Assembly (NCBI GenBank): GCA_030040475.1
Contig: JASHTQ010000219.1
Coordinates: 1 to 21,353, forward strand
Source: Streptosporangiaceae bacterium
Lineage (GTDB): Bacteria; Actinomycetota; Actinomycetes; Streptosporangiales; Streptosporangiaceae
DNA: 21,353 nucleotides
Direction of reading: 5' to 3'
Positions 8,050 through 15,289 of the stretch are shown here, piece by piece. How positions within the stretch are numbered: the first letter of the stretch is position 1; every line of letters starts with the position of its first letter. The notes beneath the pieces were generated by a model. It was not told the DNA's origin and made no database searches. It saw nothing but the letters and a program-made list of their open reading frames with translations. Made by a program: the position numbers and the translations under genes.

Positions 8050-8941
8050 GAGCAGCGGGAAAGTTCACGTAGTCAGAGTCCGCAAGACCGGGTATGTCGA
8101 CAAGCAGGGCCGCCGCCACGACTATTCCTCGGCCTACCTGCGCCGGACCTACCGCGAGGCCGGCACGGTCAAGAACGAGACCGTGGCCAACCTGTCCGCG
8201 CTGCCGGACCACGTCATCGACTGGATCGACGCCGGGCTGAAGGGCCGGCAGCTCGTCCCGGCCGGCCAGGCGGTGACGATCACCCGGTCGGTGCCGCACG
8301 GCGAGACGGTCGCGATCATGGGGCCGAGCGGCTGCGGCAAGTCGACGCTGCTGCACCTGCTCGGCGGCCTGGAGCGGCCCAGCGGCGGCGAGATCGAGCT
8401 GGCCGCGAGCCGCCTGGACCAGCTGGGGGAGCGTGGCCTGGCCAGGCTGCGGCGCACCGTGGTGGGGTTCGTGTTCCAGGCGTTCCACCTGGTCGATGAG
8501 CTGACCGCGCGGGAGAACGTGGAACTGCCCGCGCTGCTGGCTGGCCGGCCGGCCCGCGCGGCGCGGCAGCGGGCGCTCGAACTGCTCGGCCGGGTCGGGC
8601 TCACCGACCGCGCCGGGTTCCTCCCGTCCGCGCTGTCCGGCGGGCAGCGGCAGCGAGTGGCGATCGCGCGGGCGCTGAGCAACGAGCCGCTTGTGGTGCT
8701 CGCGGACGAACCGACCGGCAACCTGGACAGCGCCGCGACCCTTGAGGTGCTGCGGCTGTTCGGCGCGCTGCGCGAGGACGGCCAGACGCTGGTGATCGTC
8801 ACCCACGACCCGCGCATCGCGGCCACTGCCGACCGGCTGATCACGATGCGCGACGGCGCGTTCGTGGACGAGACCCGGCTGACCGGCGGCACCCGGGCGG
8901 ATCTCGGCACGCTCGCCGGGCTGCCGGGAATGAGCAGGTGA
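8042..8941 (+). CDS. Chimeric ORF: transposase N-terminus fused to MacB/LolD-type ABC ATPase
   Basis: The frame codes for 299 residues. Residues 1 to about 87 resemble an IS1634-like transposase N-terminus. From about residue 87 it is an ABC ATPase of the MacB/LolD exporter type, with Walker [10 protein letters not shown] (94-102), Q-loop Q146 in VFQAFHL, signature LSGGQRQR (198-205), Walker [14 protein letters not shown] with D222/E223, and H-loop H255 in IVTHDP. The usual first 35-40 residues of such ATPases (the strand with the adenine-stacking aromatic A-loop) are absent, replaced by transposase sequence. The reading frame is uninterrupted across the join near nt 8296-8302. The permease starts 7 bp after the stop. 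Because the A-loop region is missing and the permease is frameshifted, I doubt a working transporter, but the ATPase core is otherwise intact. Confidence 0.8.
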   Translation: MSLSSGKVHVVRVRKTGYVDKQGRRHDYSSAYLRRTYREAGTVKNETVANLSALPDHVIDWIDAGLKGRQLVPAGQAVTITRSVPHGETVAIMGPSGCGKSTLLHLLGGLERPSGGEIELAASRLDQLGERGLARLRRTVVGFVFQAFHLVDELTARENVELPALLAGRPARAARQRALELLGRVGLTDRAGFLPSALSGGQRQRVAIARALSNEPLVVLADEPTGNLDSAATLEVLRLFGALREDGQTLVIVTHDPRIAATADRLITMRDGAFVDETRLTGGTRADLGTLAGLPGMSR

Positions 8942-8948
8942 GGCTGCC

Positions 8949-10807
8949 ATGGGACGCATACGGGTTATCGGGCGCCTGGCCGTCAGAGACATCCGCTACC
9001 GGCCCGCCCAGGCCATCTTGCTGCTGCTCGTGATCACCGCCGCCACCGCGGTGCTCAGCCTCGGCCTGGTCCTGCGCGGGGTGACTAATCAGCCGTACCA
9101 GCAGACCAAGGCCGCGACACGCGGGCCGGACGTGGTGGCGGACCTGTTTAGCGGCCCGGACGCGATAACCCAGGCCCAGCTCGCGAGCAAGGTCAGCGCG
9201 CTGACGCACATCGCGGGGGTCACCGGCTCCACCGGACCGTACCTGGTGGCGCCGGCCGTCCTGCTGGCCAACGGGCACCGCGCCGCCGTGGAAGCGGAGG
9301 GACGCGATCAGGCCCCGGCCGCCATCGACCAGTCCGTGATCACCGCTGACACGTGGGTGCGCCCCGGCGGCGTCGTACTCGAGCGGACGTTCGCCGAGGG
9401 ACTCGGCGTCACCGTGGGCAGCAAGGTCACGCTCGGCGGCCAGGCCTACACCGTCGTCGGTATCGCGGTCACCGCCGCCGCTCCGCCGTACCCGAACCTG
9501 TGCCACGCGGCCATGCTGTGCGGCGGCCTGAACATCCCGGTCACCTCGCGCGACTTCGGGATGGCCTGGGTCACCAGACCAGCGACCCGGGCGCTGGCCA
9601 CGACGGGGGCGGGCCGGCGTGGTACCTGCTGAACCTCCGGCTGAGCGACCCCGGCCACGCGGAGGCGCTAGCAACGTCCTATGACAACGCGAACCAGGGG
9701 TCGTCCGGCGGCCTCCCCGGCCAGGGGTCGTCCCTCCAGGTCCAGCTCACCGGCTGGCCAGACATCGCCGCCGCCGACGACCTGCTGATCGCGGACCAGC
9801 AGGCCGTGCTGTCCGTGGGCGCGTGGCTGGCCGGCCTGCTCGCCATCGCGAGCGTCGCGGTGCTGGCCGGCGGCCGGATGACCCAGCACACCCGGCGGAC
9901 TGGCCTGCTCAAGGCGGTGGGCTGCACGCCGGGCACGGTCGCGGTCGTCCTGCTCGCCGAGAACGTCGCCCTGGCGCTGCTCGCCGCCGCGGCCGGGCTG
10001 GCCATCGGCTGGCTGGCCGCTCCGCTGATCACCAGCCCGGGGGCCGCGCTGCTCGGCTCCGCCGGCGCGCCGTCGGTGACCGTACCGATCGCGGCGGAGG
10101 TGCTGGCCGTGGCGCTCATCGTCGCCCTGGCTGCGACCTTTGTCCCGGCGCTGCGCGCGTCGCGCCGGAGCACGGTCAGCGCGCTGGCCGACGCCGCCCG
10201 CACCCCGCGCCGCCACACGCTGATGATCACGATGTCGGCCCGGCTGCCCGTGCCGCTGCTGCTCGGCGTGCGGCTGGCCACCCGCCGGCTGCGCCGGGCC
10301 GCGCTCAGCATGGCCAGCGTCGCGGTCACGGTCAGCGGCATCGTCGCGGTGCTCGCCTTCCACGCCCTGACCGATCAGCGGATATTCGGCGCCGGTACCA
10401 CACTGGACGACCCGGTCAAGGACCGCGACTCGCAGATGCTGCTGGTCATCACGATCGTCCTGCTCGCGCTGGCCGCGCTGAACGCGGTGAACGCCACCTG
10501 GGCGACGGTCCTCGATACCAGGCACACCTCGGCGCTGTCTCGCGCGATGGGCGCGACCCCGCAGCAGGTCCGCTCGGGGCTGGTAGCGGCGCAGGTGATA
10601 CCGGCGATACCCGGCGCCATCGCCGGCGTGCCGCTGGGCATCCTGCTGCTCTACGCGGCCAGCGGGCACACCTCGTGGCCACCCACGTGGTGGCTGGCCG
10701 GCACGGTCGCGGGAACCCTGGCCGCGGTCGCCGCGATCACCCTCGTCCCCGCCTGGCTCGGCACCCGGCACAGCGCGGCCAGCATCCTGCAAGCCGAAAT
10801 GACGTGA
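8949..10807 (+). pseudogene. FtsX-like ABC transporter permease, frameshifted
   Basis: Two overlapping frames together make one permease of about 619 residues. The first runs from ATG 8949 (GGTGAGG upstream) to a stop at 9632. It carries TM1 (AILLLLVITAATAVLSLGLV) and an extracytoplasmic MacB-like domain. Homologous-looking sequence then continues in the -1 frame from about 9605 (PAWYLLNLRLSDPGHAEAL) to the stop at 10807. The second part holds three TM helices, the cytoplasmic LLKAVGCTPG signature of FtsX domains, and a second FtsX repeat with one plus three helices and SRAMGATPQQVRSG. Total topology 1+3+1+3 fits a duplicated FtsX permease. The switch lies in the G-rich run at 9605-9613, so a one-base loss (or sequencing error) is the simplest cause. 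It would partner the ATPase at 8042. Confidence 0.82.
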
Positions 10808-11202
10808 TCCCGACAGGACAGATCCCGCTGACCTGCCGACCGGTAGCACACGACCGCGTTCCACTCCGATCACGGCACATCAAATCGACCAGATCTGTGA
10901 CCGATCCGTCCAGCTGAGCGACGCCTACAGCACTGCGCATAGGCGGCAGTGCGCGGCATTCTCAAGCAGCCCGGTCACGGCCTTCGATCTCAGTCGAGCG
11001 TGGTACCGTCCGGCGGCTGCAAGGCGAGCGCATCGGCATGTTTCCTGAGCGTGACATAATCTGCCAGCGCGCCGGCACGGGGATAGCCGCATGCAAGTCG
11101 TCCGGTCCTCGGCGTTCTGCGGCCGTGCCGCGATCGGGCGGCGTGACCGTCTGCGCTCGGGTGCTGGATGGCGTGTGGCGGGGTGGGTGGAGGATGGCTG
11201 TC
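10808..11202. other. Intergenic region, no gene supported
   Basis: This 395-bp stretch separates the broken permease from the second LLM gene. Open frames here lack ribosome sites and family features; the frame of the LLM gene is open back to 11038 but reads as low-complexity arginine-rich sequence. The only clear structure is the hairpin at 10930-10952. Confidence 0.5.
10930..10952 (+). terminator. Possible hairpin terminator after the ABC locus
   Basis: GCACTGC (10930-10936) and GCAGTGC (10946-10952) form a perfect 7-bp stem with a 9-nt loop, about 120 bp after the permease stop. No T-run follows, which is common for actinobacterial hairpins but lowers confidence. An operator for the next gene is an alternative. 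Confidence 0.35.
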
Positions 11203-12132
11203 ATGGATGCCGGTGTTCATCTGCCGTTGATCGACTTCGGCGGCGAGGGGTTCTCCTACCGCCGGCTCTGCGAGACGGTGGACGCCGCGCGGGAGTGCGG
11301 GTTCGGGGCGGTCTCGGCCAATGATCATTTCCTGTTCCCCAGGCCGTGGCTGGACGGGCTGACGGCGCTGGCCGCGGTGGCCGGGCGGTCAGGCGGGATG
11401 AAGCTGGTGACCACCGTGGCGCTGGCGGCCTTGCGCGGGCCGGTGCCCTTGGCCAAGGCGCTGGCGGCACTGGACGTGCTGTCCGATGGCCGGGTGATCG
11501 CCGGTCTCGGCCCGGGTTCCTCCAAGGCCGACTACGACGTGGCGGGCGTGCCGTTCGAGCAGCGGTGGCAGCGTTTCGACGACACGCTCCAGCTGATTAA
11601 GACCATGCTCCAGCCGGCCACTGCGCCCAGTGGCGGCAGCGACGGCGCGCCTGACGGGAGCCTGCTCCCGCCGCCGCGGCAAGGCGGGGGGATCCCGGTC
11701 TGGATCGCGAGCTGGGGCTCCCGGGCTGGCATGCGCCGCGTTGCCCGGGCCGGCGATGGCTGGCTTGCCTCGGCCTACAACACCACCCCGGACGCTTTCG
11801 CGGCGGCCCTGCAGGTCCTGGGCGGTGAGCTCGAGAGCCAGCACAGGCCGCCGGGTGATTTCCCGAATTCGCTGGTCACGATGTGGGCCTGGATTACCGG
11901 CAGCCGGTCAGAGGCCGACCGGGTCCTGTCCGGGATCATCGCTCCGCTGGTGCGGCGGGACCCGGCCGAGCTCCGCGGCCGGGTCTGCGTCGGCCCGGCG
12001 GGCCAGTGCGCCGAGCTGCTGTCCCGTTATTCCCGCGTGGGGTGCCAGCGAGTCTGCTTCTGGCCGGTCGGTGACGAGCGTCGCCAGATAGAGCTGATCG
12101 CGGGCCAGGTCATGCCGCACGTCTCATGCTGA
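11203..12132 (+). CDS. LLM-class oxidoreductase (luciferase-like, probably F420-dependent)
   Basis: A 309-residue luciferase-like barrel protein. Visible features are the first strand MDAGVHLPLIDFGG, FGAVSANDHFLFPRPWLDGLTALA, the strand KLVTTVALAALRGPVPLAKALAALDVLSDGRVIAGLGPGSS (family signature, nt about 11400-11525), PVWIASWGSRAGMRRVARAGDGWLAS, and the C-terminal FWPVGDERRQIELIAGQVMP. The full set matches F420-dependent LLM proteins of actinomycetes, but the cofactor is inferred. Start choice: GGAGG at 11189-11193 is 9 nt before ATG 11203 and overlaps the region just before the other candidate, ATG 11194, so 11203 is preferred. No co-directional neighbour is close, so it is probably monocistronic. 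The substrate is unknown. Confidence 0.85.
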   Translation: MDAGVHLPLIDFGGEGFSYRRLCETVDAARECGFGAVSANDHFLFPRPWLDGLTALAAVAGRSGGMKLVTTVALAALRGPVPLAKALAALDVLSDGRVIAGLGPGSSKADYDVAGVPFEQRWQRFDDTLQLIKTMLQPATAPSGGSDGAPDGSLLPPPRQGGGIPVWIASWGSRAGMRRVARAGDGWLASAYNTTPDAFAAALQVLGGELESQHRPPGDFPNSLVTMWAWITGSRSEADRVLSGIIAPLVRRDPAELRGRVCVGPAGQCAELLSRYSRVGCQRVCFWPVGDERRQIELIAGQVMPHVSC

Positions 12133-12667
12133 GCCACTCGCGGGTACGGCGCCCGCTCACGCCTCGGGATCCCGGGCCCGGCCGCGCACCAGATCGACGC
12201 CCCGCGCCGGGCCCGCCACGGGCAGCCCAGCCTGGCACGCCGGGTGCAGGCCAGCGATGCTCACGGCACAATGGTCATCCCGTGCCGGAGCCGATGCGGT
12301 CCCGGGCCGAAGACCAGAGCCAGGGTCATTCCGCATGCCGGGCCGCTATGACCTGCGCCACGGCGCACCGCACAATCGGGCTGCCCGGTGGAGCTTGCGC
12401 CGCCCGGCGATCCCGGCGCCGTCGTCCCGGCCCGCGTGGGATGGGCGTGCCCGGCAGCCGGGGCCGGGGCACCTGACGAGCCGACCGCAGCCGGCAGGAA
12501 TAAAGGAAAGAACGATCAGTGACTCCCGGACCACCACAGCGTCCATGCTCCAGAACACCCGATCGGTATGCCCCGGCTAACACTCGCCGAGGAGCCACTA
12601 CCTGATCCAGATCGGCGGATATCGGCCGGGAGGTGTCTGCTGCTGATGCTGGCACCCGATTCCCGGG
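12133..12667. other. Intergenic region, no gene supported
   Basis: This 535-bp gap lies between the LLM stop and the yoeB stop. Several open frames of 60-116 codons cross it on both strands. Their products are arginine/proline-rich with no domain pattern, no ribosome site and no consistent codon bias, as expected by chance at this GC content. A less GC-rich purine stretch at 12497-12512 (GGAATAAAGGAAAGAA) stands out, but no gene follows it. Confidence 0.5.
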
Positions 12668-12928
12668 TCAGCGCTCGTAGTGGTACCGGCAGGCGGCGAG
12701 GCGGATCTCGTCGTCGGCGATCTTGTACACGAGGCGGTGCTCGTCGGTGATGCGGCGCGACCAGTACCCCTGGAAGCCGTGCTTGAGCGGCTCGGGCTTG
12801 CCGATCCCCTCGTTGCCGTTGCGCTGGATATCGGCGATGAGCTGGTTGATCCGCTTGAGGACCTTGCGGTCCTGGGCCTGCCACCAGACGTAGTCGGTCC
12901 AGGCGGACTCGTCCCAGACGAGCTTCAC
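12668..12928 (-). CDS. yoeB: YoeB-family mRNA interferase toxin
   Basis: An 86-residue RelE-fold toxin (Txe/YoeB) that cuts mRNA in the ribosomal A site. The residues known to be important in E. coli YoeB are present at the same numbers: E46 in GKPEPLKH, R65 in TDEHRLVY, and H83-Y84 in the closing CRYHYER. WSRRITDEHRLVY and the N-terminal MKLVWDESAW are also diagnostic. Length equals the family norm (about 84). The start is GTG 12928, sharing GTGA with the antitoxin stop, so translation is coupled. It should be neutralised by the YefM protein encoded immediately upstream. Nothing suggests inactivation. Confidence 0.95.
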   Translation of the reverse strand: MKLVWDESAWTDYVWWQAQDRKVLKRINQLIADIQRNGNEGIGKPEPLKHGFQGYWSRRITDEHRLVYKIADDEIRLAACRYHYER

Positions 12929-13176
12929 TCCAGCAGATCCCGCTGGAGGCCACCGCCGTGCTCGAGGCGGTCGATGGAGGCCAGCAGCCGCCGCGCGTTC
13001 TCCGGGCTGCGCAGGAGGTAGGCGGTTTCCTTGAGCGACTCGTAGTCGTCCAGCGCGACGATGACTACCGGCTCATGCCCGGCCCGGGTGATGACGACTT
13101 CCTCCCGGTCATCCACGACGGCGTTGAGGGTCTCGGCGTAGCGGGCACGGGACTCTGAGTATGTCATGGTCTTCAC
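12925..13176 (-). CDS. yefM: YefM/Phd-family antitoxin
   Basis: An 83-residue antitoxin that binds DNA through its N-terminal Phd/YefM fold and wraps the toxin with its C-terminal tail. It starts MKTMTYSESRARYAETLNAV, typical of YefM. It continues with EEVVITRAGHEPVVIVALDDYESLKET and a helix LLRSPENARRLLASIDRL, then the acidic tail. The start is GTG 13176, chosen because GGAGG ends 7 nt upstream and the resulting MKTMTYSE matches the family. The internal ATG 13167 would lose three residues. The stop overlaps the yoeB start by four bases. A perfect palindrome at 13207-13226, about 30 bp upstream, is the likely autoregulatory operator. Confidence 0.94.
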   Translation of the reverse strand: MKTMTYSESRARYAETLNAVVDDREEVVITRAGHEPVVIVALDDYESLKETAYLLRSPENARRLLASIDRLEHGGGLQRDLLE

Positions 13177-13206
13177 TGACTGTCCTCCTCCACCACGAGA
13201 CCGTTC

Positions 13207-13226
13207 ACGTACAAGAAATTGTACGT
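13207..13226. promoter_or_regulatory. Palindromic operator of yefM-yoeB
   Basis: ACGTACAAGAAATTGTACGT is an inverted repeat with perfect 8-bp arms around GAAA, 31 bp before the yefM start. E. coli YefM is known to bind palindromes with a TGTACA-like core, and TTGTAC/GTACAA here has that character. It probably overlaps or abuts the promoter, so YefM and the YefM-YoeB complex would repress the operon. The location and symmetry are seen directly; the binding is inferred. Confidence 0.75.
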
Positions 13227-13415
13227 CATGGCCCGCCTGGCGGGCAACAGACCAGTCGGACCGGCCCAGTTGACCGAGCGCAACCGGCAGCACCGAGATG
13301 CCCATACTGAACGCCAAATACGCCCTTCCGCCCCCAGCCGGATTCACATGCCGTCGCCCGGCGCAGATCATCCGTTACAGCGCGCTCCGGCCCGGCGCGG
13401 AGAGTCCGCCGACGT

Positions 13416-14090
13416 TCATCCTGCCGGGTTGAACAGCTTCCAGTGCCCTTCGGAGATGACCTCGATGCTGCCGTCGGTCACCTTGATAGCGGTCTGAGCG
13501 TCCATGGCGTATCCCGGGCCCTTTATCCGGGCGGCCCAGCGTTCCGCCTCGGCCAGGCTCCTGTCCGGACGGTCCGGGAGGTCGAGATGCGGGAAGATGC
13601 AGAAATCGACGACTCCGAGCAAGCTGTCGTCACCAGCGGGCGGCTGCCAGTCAGCGAACTCCTTCCCGGTCCGGGGAGTCAGCACCGTGCTCCCGGCACT
13701 GAGCCCGACGTAAACCATGTCGCGCAGCGACGGGAACAGGCCGGCCAGCCCGGACTCCCGCATCCAGTGGCACAGGTAGAGCGCATCGCCGCCGTTCACC
13801 AGCAGGGCGTCTGCCTCCCGGACCCAGGAGACCCAGCGTTCCGTGTCGATGCCGGGCAGCGCGGTAAGCTCCAGCACGCCCACCGACTTCCACCCCAGCT
13901 CGGTCATGGGACTGGGGGACCGCCCGCTGATGAAACGCCATGGCCCGTCCGGATCCCCGTAAGGGCCCCCGTATCCTGCGGTGGGGATGCAGAGGGCACT
14001 GGCCTCGGCGATCGGCTTGCCCAGGAGACCGGCCAGCGCCGCCAGAATGCTCGCGTTCCTGACACCGGAGTCGGTAAGGAGAAGCTTCAT
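13416..14090 (-). CDS. Peptidase E-like protein (S51 family, class I glutamine amidotransferase fold)
   Basis: A 224-residue S51-type peptidase, a family that cleaves N-terminal Asp dipeptides or acts on cyanophycin-derived or peptide substrates. The nucleophile elbow is GLSAGS (Ser at residue 131 from ATG 14090), preceded by the oxyanion-side ADALLVNGGDALYLCHWM. FPHLDLPDRPDR supplies the likely catalytic His about 37 residues later. The closing DAQTAIKVTDGSIEVISEGHWKLFN is typical. Length matches the family (about 230). GTG 14093 directly precedes ATG 14090 and either may start translation. It lies between two toxin-antitoxin pairs on the same strand as yefM-yoeB but 240 bp upstream of them, so a separate transcript is likely. 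Confidence 0.87.
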   Translation of the reverse strand: MKLLLTDSGVRNASILAALAGLLGKPIAEASALCIPTAGYGGPYGDPDGPWRFISGRSPSPMTELGWKSVGVLELTALPGIDTERWVSWVREADALLVNGGDALYLCHWMRESGLAGLFPSLRDMVYVGLSAGSTVLTPRTGKEFADWQPPAGDDSLLGVVDFCIFPHLDLPDRPDRSLAEAERWAARIKGPGYAMDAQTAIKVTDGSIEVISEGHWKLFNPAG

Positions 14091-14186
14091 CACGTCGCCC
14101 TAGGCCGACGACCTGGATGCGGTAGCCGCCGCCCGGCGCCTACCCGCACACGCCAGCTTCTCGCGAACGCGACCATCCCCTGATGA

Positions 14187-14198
14187 TAATGATCATTA
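14187..14198. promoter_or_regulatory. 12-bp perfect palindrome TAATGATCATTA, possible operator
   Basis: TAATGATCATTA is fully self-complementary and AT-rich in GC-rich DNA, and it is preceded by TGATGA. It lies about 97 bp before the peptidase E start. The TGATAATGAT-like character recalls Fur/Zur-family metalloregulator boxes, but the match is partial. The 14094-14389 gap around it holds no supported gene. Confidence 0.4.
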
Positions 14199-14389
14199 GG
14201 GAGAGTCCTCCCCGACCACCCGTTATTGCGCGCAACCTCGCACTCGGCTTCCAGCGGCTCAAGTCGACCAGATCGGCGGCTCGGCGAGCGGCCCCTGTAG
14301 CGGGGTTGGCCACGCTGCGTCACCATTTCGGACTCTGAACTCACCCTGGAGATAGGCCGTCCCGGATCGGCTGACATCGGTGACGATAA

Positions 14390-14593
14390 CTACGGAGTAA
14401 GGCTGGAGATCTCCGTGACGACCTGCTGAGATGCGGGCTCGAGCGCTTCAGGATGGACCCGGCGGTAGTGCTCGGTCAGGACCTCAGTGACCGTGCCGGG
14501 CCGGTAAGCGACGGTGCCGTGACAGATCTCGCAACGGGTGACCGGAAGCTGGGTGACGGTCGCGGGGAAGCGGCGGGAAGGTGACGTACTCAT
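14390..14593 (-). CDS. Small CxxC/HxxxxH putative zinc-binding protein
   Basis: A 67-residue frame with a central CEICHGTVAYRP and then LTEHYRRVHPEAL. This gives C-x2-C and H-x4-H spaced by about 19 residues, a plausible single zinc site of the C2H2 kind. The basic N-terminus (MSTSPSRRFPATV) may contact nucleic acid. The function is unknown. I support it because the pattern is compact and plausible, but no strong SD precedes ATG 14593, so it may be leaderless. Its start is only 28 bp from the proposed vapB start on the opposite strand, which leaves little room for two promoters. It could be a chance frame antisense to a longer vapB. Confidence 0.5.
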   Translation of the reverse strand: MSTSPSRRFPATVTQLPVTRCEICHGTVAYRPGTVTEVLTEHYRRVHPEALEPASQQVVTEISSLTP

Positions 14594-14621
14594 TTGGTTC
14601 TATGGTGCCACGGCCGCCGAA

Positions 14622-14846
14622 GTGATCTTGCACGGTGCTTCCGCCGACACGCCGCACGCCCGACTCGCGGCACTGGATGCTCACGCCGCCCGGCTGGGCC
14701 TGTCCCGCAGCGAGTACGTGCGCCGCCGCCTCGCTCAAGACGCCGCGACCTCCGGTTCCCCGGTTAGTGTGGAGGACCTGGCGCGGTTCGCCGGCACCTT
14801 CGCTGATCTGGCCCACCCGGACGTGATGTCCCAGGCCTGGACGTGA
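14622..14846 (+). CDS. vapB: VapB-type ribbon-helix-helix antitoxin
   Basis: A 74-residue antitoxin from GTG 14622. The N-terminal strand is followed by [28 protein letters not shown], a ribbon-helix-helix DNA-binding unit seen in actinobacterial VapB/FitA-like antitoxins. The C-terminal [25 protein letters not shown] is the toxin-neutralising tail. The frame is open further upstream to ATG 14538, but those residues do not look like the family and overlap the minus-strand small gene. The SD for GTG 14622 is poor, so the start is uncertain. The stop overlaps the vapC start by GTGA, showing translational coupling. Confidence 0.85.
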   Translation: MILHGASADTPHARLAALDAHAARLGLSRSEYVRRRLAQDAATSGSPVSVEDLARFAGTFADLAHPDVMSQAWT

Positions 14847-15289
14847 CCACCTGGCTCATCGACAAGTCCGCGCTCGTCCGGCTGGCCTCGAGCCCAGAGG
14901 CGGCCGAGTGGGCCGCGCGGATCGAACGCGGACTGGTGCGGATCACTACCGTCACCCGCCTGGAAACTGGCTATTCGGCCCGGTCAGGCCCCGAGTTGCG
15001 GACAGCGCTCCAGCAGCCTCCGCTGTCATCGATGCCGGTTGAATACCTGACCCCGGCCATCGAGGACCGGGCGGTAGAGATTCTTACCCTGCTCGCAGAC
15101 CGGGCCCAGCATCGCGCCCCGTCAATACCGGATCTCATTATCGCTGCGACCGCTGAACTCGCCGGGCTGACCGTCCTGCACCTCGATAAGGACTTCGACC
15201 TCATCGCCGAGGTCACCGGCCAGCCCGTGGAACGCCTGAGCGCGCCCCCGCCGGTCACGGATGAAGATGCGGACCAGGCTGAGGCTTGA
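14843..15289 (+). CDS. vapC: VapC PIN-domain ribonuclease toxin
   Basis: A 148-residue PIN-domain nuclease. The acidic Mg2+ site is visible as D7 in WLIDKSAL, E41 in [11 protein letters not shown]97 in [12 protein letters not shown], and D115/D117 in [10 protein letters not shown]. This is a complete catalytic set. VapC toxins cleave tRNA or rRNA; the target here cannot be told. The start is GTG 14843, overlapping the vapB stop by four bases. The C-terminal 15 residues ([14 protein letters not shown]) are acidic and look like extra sequence beyond the domain. They overlap the first codons of the JAMM fragment in another frame, so the VapC end may have been altered when the downstream gene was truncated. 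Confidence 0.92.
   Translation: MTTWLIDKSALVRLASSPEAAEWAARIERGLVRITTVTRLETGYSARSGPELRTALQQPPLSSMPVEYLTPAIEDRAVEILTLLADRAQHRAPSIPDLIIAATAELAGLTVLHLDKDFDLIAEVTGQPVERLSAPPPVTDEDADQAEA

Larger units (their letters stand above)
7907..8302 (+). mobile_element. Remnant 5' end of an IS1634-like (IS4-superfamily) insertion sequence
   Basis: Codons 1 to about 87 of the frame starting at 8042 encode a segment typical of IS1634-type transposase N-termini. It shows [18 protein letters not shown], then [20 protein letters not shown] with LPDHVIDWI, then [17 protein letters not shown]. Immediately afterwards the frame becomes an ABC ATPase, so the rest of the transposase is gone. The 135 bp before the start would hold the element's left end, and two inverted repeats lie there (7989-8012 and 8025-8049). 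I cannot define the exact terminal repeat or target duplication, and no matching right end is visible in the window. The family assignment comes from remembered motif patterns and needs a search. Confidence 0.6.

Noticed and set aside
9605..9613. Programmed -1 frameshifting to make full-length permease
   Set aside because: No convincing slippery heptamer with a downstream structure, and FtsX permeases are not known to use it; mutation or read error is simpler.
9668..10873. 401-codon minus-strand open frame opposite the permease
   Set aside because: Low-complexity basic product; the plus strand encodes transmembrane helices and FtsX signatures.
11038..11202. 55-residue N-terminal extension of the second LLM protein
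   Set aside because: The barrel begins at MDAGVHLPL and the GGAGG spacing fits ATG 11203; the extension has no family character.
12126..12580. Two overlapping plus-strand frames of 107-116 codons after the LLM gene
   Set aside because: No ribosome site, no domain pattern and composition typical of chance frames; I treat the stretch as gene-free.
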